Below, in pieces: positions 25,667 to 34,823 of a stretch of 64,000 nt of DNA. The translations under genes were made by a program, and so were the position numbers. Positions within the stretch are counted from its first letter, which is position 1, and every line of letters begins with the position of its first letter. The notes beneath the pieces are model-generated. The model had not been told where the DNA came from, searched no databases, and saw nothing but the letters and a program-made list of their open reading frames with translations. The stretch lies in NCBI RefSeq assembly GCF_004151105.1, contig NZ_PHRF01000090.1, positions 1 through 64,000 of the forward strand. Reading direction: 5' to 3'. Source of the stretch: Streptomyces sp. L-9-10. Lineage in GTDB: Bacteria; Actinomycetota; Actinomycetes; Streptomycetales; Streptomycetaceae.

Positions 25667-28137
25667 TGGGGTTCCTCCTGGTCGCCCCTGAGCGGGGCGC
25701 TCTCGGTGCGGCGCGGCGGATACGGGTCGGTGTCGGCATCGGGGCGTCCGGCGTTCGGGGCGCGACCGGCCCGGGGCGTCGCTCCGTCGTCCGGGACGGT
25801 GCTGAACGGCAGACGCAACAGGACCGTGTCCGGCTGTTCGGTGGTCAGGGTGCCGCCGAGGGCGGCGGCCCGTGTCACCAGCCGCTCGCGTGCGGCGAGC
25901 CGGGTGGCGTGGGACACGCCGGTCGCGGTGAGGGTCAGGACGCGGTCCTCGGCGTCGAGGACGAGCGCGGCGGGCTCGTCACCGCCCGCCCGCAGAATCG
26001 TCTCGGCGGCGCGGTAGGCGGCGATGTCCACCTCCGCGGGCAGCGCCTTCGGCACCCGGTCGGTGAGCCGCACCTCCACCTGGCGGCCGGTGGCCCGGCA
26101 CTGGCCGACGAGCAGGTCGAGTGCCTGGAGCGTGGGCTGCGGACGGAGTTCGGCGTGCTGTTCTCCGGCACGGACCGTTTCGAGCAGGGACCGCATGGCG
26201 GTCAGGGCGTCGCGAGCCCGTTCCGCCGTCTGCGCGAGCCGGCCCGCCTCCGCCTCCTCGACCACTTCGGCCGTGCGTGCCAGCACGGTGGTCTCCAGCC
26301 CGACGGTGATGCGGCGGCGTTCGGCCCACGCGTCCCGGACGGCCTCCTCGGTCCACGCCGCGAGACGGTCCTGGTGCGTGTCCCGCTCGGCCCGCCCGCG
26401 CTTCCCGTACCAGGTGCCCACGGACCAGGCGGCGGCGGCCGACGCCGTCATGGCGGTCGAGGCCCCGACGACAGCCCAGGCAGGCGTGGCGGCATCGCGG
26501 GCCAGTACGGCGGCGATCACCGCGGCGGTGTGGACGACAGCGGCCACGACCGGTACGGCCCGGCGCCGCACGGTCACGCCCGTGGCCCGGCGCGGAAGTG
26601 CCGTCGCCCCCTCCGCGGCCTCCCCGGAGGGAACTCCCGGGCCGGCCTCCGAGGAACTGACCGCCGGCATGGCGAGCGCCACACAGGTGGGGATCATGCT
26701 CAGCCCCGGCGGCAGGAGCACCGGCCCCGCGTATCCGCTCACGGCCATCGCCGCCGGCCAGAGTCCGGCGAGGACCAGCAGCACACTCAGCGCGATCCGC
26801 GGAGCCTGCCGCAGCCACAGCAGCGTGAGCACCTGCGCCGTGGCGAGCAGCGCGAACAGCGCACCGGGGGAGACCCCCGGCCCGATGGGCGTCGTACTCT
26901 CCCGGATGACGAGGAACGGCAGCAGCGGCTGGAGGCACAGCCCCGCGGCGGCGGTGAACTGGGCGAGGCGGTACGTACGCGGGACGGAGGCCGACGGCGC
27001 CGTCCTGTTCCGCCCCGGCAGTACCGCGCGCACCTCCCACCCCCCGTCCGGTGTCGGCCCGCTGGTGAGCGTGCCGCCCGCCTCCCGCGCCCGGCCGCGC
27101 AGGAAGTTCTGGCCGTTCCCGCCCCCGAGTCCCTGGCCGCGCGGCGTACCGGCACCGGACGCGTCAGGCGGCGCGTTGCGCACCACGATCTCCGTGTGGT
27201 CGTCGCCGTAGGCGCACCGCACGGTGGTGGGGGCGCCGGAGGCGTGGCGGACCACGTTGGTCAGTGCCTCGCGGACGATGCCGTACGCGGCGTCGCCGAC
27301 GGAGCCGTCCGGCAGGGCCTCGGTCCGGCAGGTCACCGGCTGCCCGAGAGCGCGGAAGCCGGCCACCAGTTCCCGCAGCCGCTCCTCCGGCGCCGGGAGG
27401 TCCTCCGGTGTGGGCGTCGGGGCCCGCACCGCGCTCAGTGCCCGGGTCACCTCGCGGCCGGTCTCGGCGGCGAACTCCACTGCCTCGTCGACCAGTTCGG
27501 GCCGGCGGTCGCGCAGTCCGAGCGCCGCCTCGACGGTCACGACCACCGCGGTGAGGTGGTGGGCGCTGACGTCGTGCAACTCCCTTTCCATCCGGCGCCG
27601 TTCCGCCGCCGGGAGCCGGTGCCGCTCGTCCTCCGCCTGGTGCAGACGCCGTTCGGCGGCTCGCCGGGCGGCCCGCAGCCGCCGCAGGGACAGCCCCGTA
27701 CCGGTGGCGGCCGCGTAGAGCAGCGCGGTGAGGACGAGATCGAGGCCCTGGCCGCCACCGAGACCGTGCAGGCTGAGACCGTGCACGAGCTGCCAGACCG
27801 CGAGTGTCGCCACGCACAGCAGCGCGGTGGTGGTGTCCCGTTCGACGGCCACCGTGAACAGGGCCAGCGCGACTCCGGCGGTGCCGAGCACGGCCACCGC
27901 GCCCGCGGGCAGCGGCGCCGCGCCGACCGCGCAGGCGGCGGCGACCAGGATGAGGACGGGCACGGGGCGGGTACGGCGGACCGCGAGCGCGACGGCCACC
28001 AGGCCGCCCACCAGAGCGGCCGCGAGGAGTTCCGCGGCCGTCGGAGCGGCGCCCCGCAGCAGCGCGTACCCGGGCCACACCACGGCCTGGGCGCCGAGCA
28101 GCAGGACCGGGAGAAACCGGTGGTCAGTTCGTTCCAT
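25663..28137 (-). CDS. Membrane histidine kinase with a degenerate second kinase module
   Basis: 824 aa, about twice the usual HisKA_3 kinase length. Residues 1-155 hold several membrane helices. ERRRMERELHDVSAHH (His188) is the HisKA_3 phospho-acceptor box, and NVVRHASGAPTTV with GQGLGGGNGQNF are the N and G boxes of the ATPase. A second membrane block follows (about 400-560), then WAERRRITVGLETTVLARTAEVVEEAEAGRL, which aligns with the first DHp helix but lacks the His, then a C-terminal region without clear ATP boxes. I infer an ancient internal duplication with a regulatory pseudo-kinase half. It is coupled to the response regulator. Confidence 0.9.
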   Translation of the reverse strand: MERTDHRFLPVLLLGAQAVVWPGYALLRGAAPTAAELLAAALVGGLVAVALAVRRTRPVPVLILVAAACAVGAAPLPAGAVAVLGTAGVALALFTVAVERDTTTALLCVATLAVWQLVHGLSLHGLGGGQGLDLVLTALLYAAATGTGLSLRRLRAARRAAERRLHQAEDERHRLPAAERRRMERELHDVSAHHLTAVVVTVEAALGLRDRRPELVDEAVEFAAETGREVTRALSAVRAPTPTPEDLPAPEERLRELVAGFRALGQPVTCRTEALPDGSVGDAAYGIVREALTNVVRHASGAPTTVRCAYGDDHTEIVVRNAPPDASGAGTPRGQGLGGGNGQNFLRGRAREAGGTLTSGPTPDGGWEVRAVLPGRNRTAPSASVPRTYRLAQFTAAAGLCLQPLLPFLVIRESTTPIGPGVSPGALFALLATAQVLTLLWLRQAPRIALSVLLVLAGLWPAAMAVSGYAGPVLLPPGLSMIPTCVALAMPAVSSSEAGPGVPSGEAAEGATALPRRATGVTVRRRAVPVVAAVVHTAAVIAAVLARDAATPAWAVVGASTAMTASAAAAWSVGTWYGKRGRAERDTHQDRLAAWTEEAVRDAWAERRRITVGLETTVLARTAEVVEEAEAGRLAQTAERARDALTAMRSLLETVRAGEQHAELRPQPTLQALDLLVGQCRATGRQVEVRLTDRVPKALPAEVDIAAYRAAETILRAGGDEPAALVLDAEDRVLTLTATGVSHATRLAARERLVTRAAALGGTLTTEQPDTVLLRLPFSTVPDDGATPRAGRAPNAGRPDADTDPYPPRRTESAPLRGDQEEPQ

Positions 28138-28278
28138 GATGTGCCCACGTTATGGTCGCACGCGGATCGCGGGCATCGGGCCACAGGACGATCACCGCCT
28201 CCAACCAGAGATAGAGGCAGGCCGACGGCCGGTGAGGTGACGGAGTGCGGTCCGTGCCGTCCACTCCCGGGACGACGG

Positions 28279-28617
28279 TCAGGTGCCGGATGTGTGGCGG
28301 GGTGTGGCGCGCGAGTTGCGCAGTTCTTCGTTGATGCGCCGGGCTTCTTCGAGCTGGTCTTCGAGGATGACGATGCGGCACGCGGCTTCGACGGGCGTGC
28401 CCTGGTCGACCAGCTCGCGGGCGCGAGCGGCGATTCTCAGCTGATAGCGCGAGTAGCGGCGGTGTCCGCCTTCGGAGCGCAGGGGCGTGATGAGGCGGGC
28501 TTCGCCGATGGCTCTCAGGAAGGCGGGGGTGGTGCCGAGTATCTCGGCGGCGCGGCCCATGGTGTAGGCGGGGTAATCGTCGTCGTCGAGACGGCCGAGC
28601 GGGTTTTCTGCGGTCAT
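28279..28617 (-). CDS. MerR-like helix-turn-helix protein
   Basis: 112 aa from ATG 28617 (AGAGG upstream); a GTG two codons earlier is possible. YTMGRAAEILGTTPAFLRAIGEARLITPLRSEGGHRRYSRYQLRIAARARELVDQG is the MerR winged HTH, followed by a short coiled coil (VILEDQLEEARRINEELRNS). There is no effector domain or Cys pair, so it is not a metal sensor. Close relatives are common in streptomycetes, often in several copies. It is divergent from the DUF6010-like gene. Confidence 0.85.
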   Translation of the reverse strand: MTAENPLGRLDDDDYPAYTMGRAAEILGTTPAFLRAIGEARLITPLRSEGGHRRYSRYQLRIAARARELVDQGTPVEAACRIVILEDQLEEARRINEELRNSRATPRHTSGT

Positions 28618-29014
28618 GTGCACCTCTGATCGGGTAACGCGTCGAGGGGCCTTGGCGTCGTAGCACCAAAGCCCCGGGGGAGGCGCAACACCGTCTGCCG
28701 GCGGGGCATGCAGTACTGCTGGTTACGAGGAGGACATTAATCCTGGTACACCCGGATGTCTACTCTCGTCATAATAGATTTTCTATGCGGGGGAATACCG
28801 GGCTTCTGTCGTCATCACTGTCGTCGGCGCCGCCCGGAAGGCCGCCCCTGCCGGCGCCGAACGGCATGTTGTGGCCCGGGGGCGGGCGCGGCGGCGGAAA
28901 CCCGTTGGAACCTGTCGGTAATGCCGCTGGGGGGTGATCGGAGACGGACCTAGCGTCATGGGCAGTCCCCGCGCCGGTCCGGTCGCGCCACCCGCCCCGA
29001 GAAAGGGCACACTC
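28618..29014. other. Divergent intergenic region, no gene seen
   Basis: 397 bp between the MerR-like gene and the DUF6010-like gene. It includes an AT-rich patch around 28730-28800 (ATTAATCC, CATAATAGATTTTCTATG) that is low in GC for this genome and probably carries a promoter. CCTTGG...CCAAAG (about 28651-28672) is a short inverted repeat near the MerR-like gene start. A plus-strand frame from 28756 lacks an RBS and is Arg-rich, so I do not call it. Confidence 0.5.
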
Positions 29015-29473
29015 ATGCAGTACCTCATGCCGATCGTCATCGGCATCCTCTATGTGTCGCTGATGTCCCTCATCCGCGAACCGCACCGGCGGCGCTTCAA
29101 CGCGATCATGATCGCCGGAGCGGGGGCCGCCTACCTCAGCGGTGGCGGTACGGGCGGCTGGGAGTTCGCGTTCACCGCGCTCCTCGCCTATGTCGCCTAC
29201 CGCGGCCTGGACTCGTGGACCTTCATCGGTATCGGCTGGCTCCTGCACACCGCGTGGGACGTGGTTCACCATCTCAAGGGCAGCCCCCTGATCCCCTTCG
29301 CCCACGACTCGTCGCTGGGCTGCGCGATCTGTGACCCGGTCATCGCGCTGTGGTGCCTGCGAGGAGGCCCGTCCCTGCGCGAACTCCTCCACCGGCCCGG
29401 CCGCCACCGGCAATGGTCGCGCGACGGGGCGAACATTGCCGGTGGCGGATACGGTCCAGGCGGCGGGCGCTAG
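29015..29473 (+). CDS. DUF6010-like integral membrane protein
   Basis: 152 aa from ATG 29015 (GAAAGG upstream). The N-terminus is a membrane helix (YLMPIVIGILYVSLMSL), and two or three further helices include FTALLAYVAYRGL and FIGIGWLLHTAWDVVHH. The conserved HTAWDVVHH and GCAICDPVIALWC segments (His, Asp and paired Cys) match the DUF6010 family as I remember it. Function is unknown. Its stop codon overlaps the convergent SRPBCC stop in a shared CTAG. Confidence 0.75.
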   Translation: MQYLMPIVIGILYVSLMSLIREPHRRRFNAIMIAGAGAAYLSGGGTGGWEFAFTALLAYVAYRGLDSWTFIGIGWLLHTAWDVVHHLKGSPLIPFAHDSSLGCAICDPVIALWCLRGGPSLRELLHRPGRHRQWSRDGANIAGGGYGPGGGR

Positions 29474-29970
29474 CTGGTCATCGCCCGGCCGGTCTCCAGC
29501 AGGGTCTTGAGGTCGCTGAGCAGGAGGCTCCAGCCGCCACCCGTCTCGCTGATCTCTCCCGCGACCTGGGCCGCGTGGGCCGGTGCGCCGGTGACGTCGT
29601 GGGTCACGGTGAGCCTGGTGACGCCGCCGTACGGTTCTTCCTCGATCTCGTAGGTCAGGCGCGTGAACGGCTCGCCCGCCAGCTCGGGGGAGAAGAGCAT
29701 CCGGTACGTCTGGACGAGTCTGCGCGGCGGGTCCGCTTCGACGATCTCGCCCTCGATGATCTGTTCCGGCGCGCCGTGGCGGCGCATCTCGTCGCTGGCC
29801 AGCACCCGGAACGTACCGCCGGCCCGCGGGTCGAGTTCCGACGCGCAGCGGTAGCCGTACCTCTCGCTCCACCCGGGCCGCGTGATCGCGTCCCAGACTG
29901 CCTGGGGTGTCGTTCTGATGTAGACCCGGTGGACCTGAACGGTCGTGGTCTCCTGGGCTGACACGGTCAT
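29470..29970 (-). CDS. SRPBCC/AHSA1-like protein
   Basis: 166 aa. VYIRTTPQAVWDAITRPGWSERYGYR and a GGTFRV turn, then PPRRLVQTYRML, TRLTYEIEE and GGWSLLLSDLKTLLETG, match the AHSA1 (Aha1-like) START-fold family. It is coupled by an ATGA overlap to an ArsR gene, the standard actinobacterial ArsR/AHSA1 pair. It probably binds a small hydrophobic ligand; the biochemical role is unknown. Confidence 0.88.
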   Translation of the reverse strand: MTVSAQETTTVQVHRVYIRTTPQAVWDAITRPGWSERYGYRCASELDPRAGGTFRVLASDEMRRHGAPEQIIEGEIVEADPPRRLVQTYRMLFSPELAGEPFTRLTYEIEEEPYGGVTRLTVTHDVTGAPAHAAQVAGEISETGGGWSLLLSDLKTLLETGRAMTS

Positions 29971-30287
29971 GTGTTCCCCTCCAGCTCGTTCTTGAGCTCG
30001 GTGAGCGCCGTCACCTGACGCTCGGTGTACTTGTCGATCCACCGGTCGTGGATCAACCGGATCGGCACCGGGTTCAGGAAGTGCAGCTTCTCCCGGCCGG
30101 ACTTACGCGTGACGACAAGTCCTGCTTCCTCCAGTACCTTCAGGTGTTTCATCGCTCCGTACCGCGTCATCTCCAGCTCGGACTCCAGCTCGGTCAGCGT
30201 GCGGCCGTCGCGCACGAAGAGCAGGTCCAGCAGGAAACGACGCGTCGGATCAGCCAGCGCCTTGAAGACACGGTCGTCGTCGGTCAC
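29967..30287 (-). CDS. ArsR-family winged-helix repressor
   Basis: 106 aa from GTG 30287. FKALADPTRRFLLDLLFVRDGRTLTELESELEMTRYGAMKHLKVLEEAGLVVTRKSGREKLHFLNP is the winged HTH; no metal-binding Cys motif is seen. An in-frame ATG at 30308 lies inside the 16-bp palindrome at 30301-30316 with no RBS, so the GTG just downstream of the operator is the better start. It should autoregulate itself and the coupled SRPBCC gene through that palindrome, and perhaps the divergent transporter. Confidence 0.85.
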   Translation of the reverse strand: MTDDDRVFKALADPTRRFLLDLLFVRDGRTLTELESELEMTRYGAMKHLKVLEEAGLVVTRKSGREKLHFLNPVPIRLIHDRWIDKYTERQVTALTELKNELEGNT

Positions 30288-30300
30288 GGCTTCAAAATAG

Positions 30301-30316
30301 GTGACCATATGGTCAC
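30301..30316. promoter_or_regulatory. Palindromic operator for ArsR
   Basis: GTGACCATATGGTCAC is a perfect 16-bp palindrome immediately upstream of the ArsR gene and 156 bp upstream of the divergent transporter. Symmetry and position fit an ArsR dimer site. Confidence 0.75.
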
Positions 30317-30471
30317 ATGTAAAGCGGTTCGGGCCCCGCTCGACATCCGGGTCAGGTCGACGGTCTACGGTCGACGACGTGAGCGCGACGCGGATCCCGC
30401 AGCCGTTCACGCCCCGGCCGACCACCCCGGTCACCGTTCTTTTCACCACCCCCGTGCGAGGAGTACGTACG

Positions 30472-31452
30472 TTGCCGTCGTCATCCGGCCTGGTCGCAGG
30501 CATGGAACGCCACCAGGTCGCCGTCTACGTCGGGGCCCTGGCCGCCGGGGGACTGGTGGGCTGGGCCGCACCCGACGCGGGGCCCGGCCTGGAGCGCGCC
30601 ATCAACCCGGTGCTGGCCGCGCTGCTGTACGTGACGTTCCTGCAGGTGCCCGCCGCGGAGCTGGTCCGCTCACTGAGAGCGGGCCGGTTCCTGGCCGCCA
30701 CGCTGGTGGTGAACTTCCTCGTGGTGCCGCTGGTGGTCGCCGCGATGTTCGCCTTCCTCCCGGACGACCAGGCCGTCCGCCTCGGCGTGCTGCTGGTACT
30801 GCTCGCCCCCTGTGTCGACTACGTGATCGTCTTCAGCGGGCTCGCCGGGGGCAGCAGCCGGCGCCTGCTCGCGGCCACCCCGCTGCTCCTGCTCGCCCAG
30901 ATGGTCCTGCTGCCGGGCTACCTGTTCCTCTTCATGGGCCGGGACCTGGCCGACGTGGTGGCGGCCGGACCGTTCGTCGAGGCGTTCGTCGTGCTGATCG
31001 TCATCCCGCTGGCGCTGGCCTGGCTCACCCAGGCCTGGGCCGCGCGCCGCCCGGCCGGACAGAAGACCGCGGACGCGATGGGCACGGCGATGGTGCCGCT
31101 GATGGCCGCCACCCTGTTCACCGTGGTCGCCTCGCAGGTGCCCAAACTCGGCGACGCCGGCAGCCTGACGGACGTGGCCCGTGTCGTGCCGTTCTATGTG
31201 CTCTTCCTGGTCGTGATGGCGTTCGCCGGGCGCGGTGTCGCCCGCGCGTTCCGCCTCGACGTGCCCGCCGGGCGGGCGATCGTGTTCACCGGAGCGACCC
31301 GCAACTCCCTGGTCGTCCTCCCCCTCGCCCTGGCGTTGCCCGATGGCCTGGCCGTCGCCGCGGTGGTCGTGGTCACCCAGACCCTGGTCGAGGTGATCGG
31401 CATGGTGGTCTACGTCCGGGCCGTACCCCGGCTGCTTCCGCTCCAGGGCTGA
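30472..31452 (+). CDS. ACR3/bile acid:sodium symporter-type membrane transporter
   Basis: 326 aa from TTG 30472, which has GAGGAG 8 nt upstream; an ATG at 30502 lacks an RBS. There are about ten membrane segments. LLAPCVDYVIVFSGLAGG corresponds to the ACR3 segment that carries the essential Cys, and GATRNSLVVLPLALALP to the conserved late helix. Annotated relatives are called arsenic resistance proteins. The neighbouring ArsR has no arsenic-type Cys motif and no arsenate reductase is nearby, so an organic-anion substrate is equally possible. Confidence 0.82.
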   Translation: MPSSSGLVAGMERHQVAVYVGALAAGGLVGWAAPDAGPGLERAINPVLAALLYVTFLQVPAAELVRSLRAGRFLAATLVVNFLVVPLVVAAMFAFLPDDQAVRLGVLLVLLAPCVDYVIVFSGLAGGSSRRLLAATPLLLLAQMVLLPGYLFLFMGRDLADVVAAGPFVEAFVVLIVIPLALAWLTQAWAARRPAGQKTADAMGTAMVPLMAATLFTVVASQVPKLGDAGSLTDVARVVPFYVLFLVVMAFAGRGVARAFRLDVPAGRAIVFTGATRNSLVVLPLALALPDGLAVAAVVVVTQTLVEVIGMVVYVRAVPRLLPLQG

Positions 31453-31599
31453 TCCGCCGTCATCCGTTCGGCTCTACTTTCACGAGCGCGCTGACCGGGG
31501 GCAGTTGACCGCTGACAGGCCCAGGTCCTGTCCGCACCCGTGGGACGTTTCATGTGCGGGCAATCCTGCTTACACGTAGCGGCATCACACTGATGAACC

Positions 31600-32862
31600 A
31601 TGCGTCCGACATCCCCCGCCACTCGCATCAGCCGCCGGCAGCTGCTGGCCGTCTCCGGTGCCCTCGCACTGACCGCCGCCTGCGGCTCCAACACCGGCCG
31701 TGGCGGGGGAGCGGGCGGTGGCCCCGCGCTCGATCAGTGGTACCACCAGTACGGCGAGGCCGGCGTGGAACAGGCGGTGAAGCGCTACGCGGCCGCGTAC
31801 CGGAAGGCGCGCGTCACCGTCCAGTGGCGGCCGGGGAACTACGACCAGCAGACAGCCGCGGCACTGCTGACCGAGAACGCGCCGGACGTCTTCGAGGGCG
31901 GACCGACCCTGGACCAGATCCGGGGCGGTCAGGTCGCCGACCTCACCGGCCTGCTGGAGGGCGTACGGGACGATCTCCATCCCGCGGTGCTCGCGCCCAA
32001 GACGTACCAGGGCAAGGTGTACGGCATCCCGCAGGTCATCGACATGCAGATGCTCTACTACCGCAGGAGTCTGCTGGACAGAGCCGGTGTCCGGCCGCCT
32101 CGGACCCTCGACGAACTGATCGACGCCGCGAAGGCGTTGACGACGAAGGACGTCAAGGGCCTGTTCCTCGGCAACGACGGCGGCGCCGGCGTCCTCGGCG
32201 CCACCCCGCTGCGCGCCGCGGGCCTGGAACCCGTCACCGCCGGCGGAGAAGTCGGCTTCGACGACCCGCAGGCCGCCAGGACCCTCGGCAAACTGCACCA
32301 GTTCCACGCGGACGGCTCCCTCCTCCTCGGCGCTCCCACCGACTGGTCCGATCCGTCCGCGTTCGTCCAGGGGCTGACCGCCATACAGTGGACGGGGCTC
32401 TGGGCCCTGCCGCAGATCCAGAAGGCGCTGGGCGACGACTTCGGTGTGCTGCCCTTCCCCCAGGACGGCCCGCGGGGCAGGCCGTCGGTCCCGGTCGGCG
32501 CCTACGGCGCGGCCGTCAGTACGCACAGCGCCGACATCGACGCCGCGAAGGCGTACGTGAAGTGGCTGTGGGTCGAACGCACCGATTATCAGGAGGACTT
32601 CGCGCTCTCCTACGGCTTCCACATCCCCGCCCGGATCTCGCTGGCGAAGAAGGCGGCCGGGCTCTCCAAGGGCGCGGCGGCCGACGCCGTCCGGTTCACG
32701 ACCGACCACGGATACGCACAGCCCCTGCTGTGGACCGAGAAGAGCCAGACCGCCTACCAGGACGCCCTGAGCCGGATCATCACCGACGGCGCCGACCCGG
32801 AAGCACAGCTCAGGGCGGTCATCGCCACGACACGGGCCGAGTTGAAGCGGGTGCGGTCATAG
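31600..32862 (+). CDS. Sugar ABC transporter substrate-binding lipoprotein (importer A)
   Basis: 420 aa. ISRRQLLAVSGALALTAACGS is a twin-arginine-like lipoprotein signal with lipobox LTAAC. The mature part is a family 1 solute-binding protein (APDVFEGGPTLDQI, YGIPQVIDMQMLYYRRSLLDRAGV, then AIQWTGLWALPQI). It starts a three-gene importer (31600-34748). No ATPase is encoded, as usual in Streptomyces, where MsiK serves many sugar importers. Its upstream region lacks the CATCGATG operator found in the neighbouring regulon, so control is separate. Confidence 0.92.
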   Translation: MRPTSPATRISRRQLLAVSGALALTAACGSNTGRGGGAGGGPALDQWYHQYGEAGVEQAVKRYAAAYRKARVTVQWRPGNYDQQTAAALLTENAPDVFEGGPTLDQIRGGQVADLTGLLEGVRDDLHPAVLAPKTYQGKVYGIPQVIDMQMLYYRRSLLDRAGVRPPRTLDELIDAAKALTTKDVKGLFLGNDGGAGVLGATPLRAAGLEPVTAGGEVGFDDPQAARTLGKLHQFHADGSLLLGAPTDWSDPSAFVQGLTAIQWTGLWALPQIQKALGDDFGVLPFPQDGPRGRPSVPVGAYGAAVSTHSADIDAAKAYVKWLWVERTDYQEDFALSYGFHIPARISLAKKAAGLSKGAAADAVRFTTDHGYAQPLLWTEKSQTAYQDALSRIITDGADPEAQLRAVIATTRAELKRVRS

Positions 32863-33869
32863 ACACCAGGACATCCACCTCGACCTCCCCCCGGACAGCC
32901 GCCGGGACCTCCCCCCGGACAGGTGCCCGGACAACTCACCGGACCGGCGGCTCGTGGGGGCGGCGCCTGCGCGGACCCCAGAACCGCTACGTATGGTTCT
33001 GGGTCTTCGTCGGCCCCTTCGCCCTCGGGCTCGCACTCTTCACCTACGTACCGTTGGCGTGGAGCGTGTGGCTGAGCTTCTACGACGCCCACAACACGGT
33101 GACCCCGACCGAGTTCGTGGGCCTGGACAACTACACCGAAATCCTCGGCGACCCCTCCTTCACCTCCAGCCTCACCACCTTCGCCGTCTTCTCCCTTTTC
33201 ATCGTCCCGGCGACATACGCCCTCTCGCTCTCGCTCGCGCTGATGGTGCACCGGCTCCGCTTCGCCCAGGCGTTCTTCCGGTCGGTCTTCTTCCTGCCGA
33301 CCGCCTGCTCCTACGTCGTCGCCGCGATCATCTGGAAGCTGTCGGTCTTCAACGGCGTGCGGTACGGGCTGGCGAACACGGTGCTGGACTGGTTCGGCGG
33401 CTCCGGCATCGCCTGGCTGTCGACCACCCGACCGCCGTGGTACTGGCTGGTCATCGTGACCGTGCGGCTGTGGCTCCAGGCCGGCTTCTACATGGTGATC
33501 CTGCTGGCCGGGCTGCAGCGCATCCCGCCCGCCCTCTACGAGGCCGCCGCGGTCGACGGGGCCCGTCCCGGCTGGCAGGTCTTCCGGCACATCACCTTCC
33601 CGCAACTGCGCGCGACCTCCGTCGCCGTCGTCCTGCTCCTGGTGGTCAACGCCTTCCAGGCCTTCGACGAGTTCTACAACCTGCTGTCCACCTCGGGCGG
33701 TTACCCGCCCTACGCCAGGCCGCCCCTGGTCTACCTGTACTACGCAGCGCTGGGCCAAGGGCAGAATCTGGGGCTCGGCAGCGCGGGCGCCGTGATCCTC
33801 GCACTGATCATCGCCGTTGTGACGGTGGTACAGGCACGCTGGTTCGGCCTCGGACGCCGGGAGGACTGA
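32859..33869 (+). CDS. Sugar ABC transporter permease 1 (importer A); no canonical start codon
   Basis: About 330 aa. After a Thr/Arg-rich cytosolic N-terminus come six membrane segments (WFWVFVGPFALGLALFTYVPLAW onward). The EAA loop is LYEAAAVDGARPGWQVFRHITFPQL, as in MalF-type permeases. No ATG, GTG or TTG occurs in frame between the binding-protein stop (32862) and the first membrane segment; the nearest in-frame GTG is about 130 bp back, inside that gene. The given start (ATA at 32859) is a placeholder; a non-standard start, a CTG before RGPQNRY, or a sequence error are all possible. Confidence 0.85.
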   Translation: MDTRTSTSTSPRTAAGTSPRTGARTTHRTGGSWGRRLRGPQNRYVWFWVFVGPFALGLALFTYVPLAWSVWLSFYDAHNTVTPTEFVGLDNYTEILGDPSFTSSLTTFAVFSLFIVPATYALSLSLALMVHRLRFAQAFFRSVFFLPTACSYVVAAIIWKLSVFNGVRYGLANTVLDWFGGSGIAWLSTTRPPWYWLVIVTVRLWLQAGFYMVILLAGLQRIPPALYEAAAVDGARPGWQVFRHITFPQLRATSVAVVLLLVVNAFQAFDEFYNLLSTSGGYPPYARPPLVYLYYAALGQGQNLGLGSAGAVILALIIAVVTVVQARWFGLGRRED

Positions 33870-33872
33870 CCC

Positions 33873-34748
33873 ATGCCACGACACCCGGCCGGCGGCCCGG
33901 CGGCGTACGCGACGAACCAAGGCCTCCAGCGGTTCGCCCGCGGGCTGCGGCTCGTCCTCCTCATCGCGCTCGCCGGGCTCTTCCTCATCCCGTTCTACCT
34001 GCTGGTACGCAACGGACTGGCCACGGAAGCGGACATCACCGGGACCGGCTGGACGTTCTTCCCGGACAGCCTCCACTGGGACAATCTCCGGGAACTGTTC
34101 GACGACAGCAGCGTCCCCATGCCGCACGCCCTGTGGAACTCCGCCGTGATCGCCGTCCTCACCACCACCGGCACCCTGCTGCTCGCCTCACTGGCCGGAT
34201 ACGGCCTGGCCCGCATCGCATACCCCTACGCGAACCACGTCTTCTACGCGTTCCTGGTCACGCTCATGATCCCGTCCGCCGTCACCTTCGTCCCGAGCTT
34301 CGTCCTGGTCTCCTCGCTCGGCTGGATCTCCACCCTGCGCGGACTGATCGTCCCGACCCTCTTCAGCGCCTTCGCGGTCTTCCTCTTCCGCCAGTACTTC
34401 CTCGGTTTCCCACGCGAGTTGGAGGACGCGGCCCGGGTGGACGGGCTCGGCCACTGGCGCACGTACTGGCGGATCGTCGTGCCCACCACACGGCCGGTCT
34501 TCGCCGCGGTCGGCGCGATCGTCTTCATCGGCTCCTGGAACTCGTTCCTGTGGCCGCTGGTGATCGGCCAGGACCGCGACGCCTGGACCGTACAGGTCGT
34601 ACTCGCCACGTTCACCACCGCCCAGACCGTCAACCTCCACGAACTCTTCATCGCCGCCGCCGTCTCGATCGTGCCCCTGCTCGTGGTCTTCCTGCTGCTG
34701 CAGCGTCACATCGTCGCGGGCGCCGAGCGCTCCGGGATCGACGAGTGA
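33873..34748 (+). CDS. Sugar ABC transporter permease 2 (importer A)
   Basis: 291 aa; ATG 33873 follows GGAGGAC, 3 nt after the preceding stop. Six membrane segments, with EAA loop LEDAARVDGLGHWRTYWRIVVPTTRPVF, match MalG-type permeases. GSWNSFLWPLVI is the conserved late-helix segment. It pairs with the upstream permease to form the importer A channel and is the last gene of that operon. Confidence 0.93.
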   Translation: MPRHPAGGPAAYATNQGLQRFARGLRLVLLIALAGLFLIPFYLLVRNGLATEADITGTGWTFFPDSLHWDNLRELFDDSSVPMPHALWNSAVIAVLTTTGTLLLASLAGYGLARIAYPYANHVFYAFLVTLMIPSAVTFVPSFVLVSSLGWISTLRGLIVPTLFSAFAVFLFRQYFLGFPRELEDAARVDGLGHWRTYWRIVVPTTRPVFAAVGAIVFIGSWNSFLWPLVIGQDRDAWTVQVVLATFTTAQTVNLHELFIAAAVSIVPLLVVFLLLQRHIVAGAERSGIDE

Positions 34749-34823
34749 CCGGGCCCGGCGGTGGCGCCCCGGCGCTTCCCGGCGCCCCGGCACTCCGCGG
34801 GCCCGTACGGCGTCCGCGACGGG

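Noticed and set aside
28756..28953. Plus-strand frame in the AT-rich divergent region
   Set aside because: No RBS, Arg-rich after the first 15 residues, and lies where a promoter is expected.
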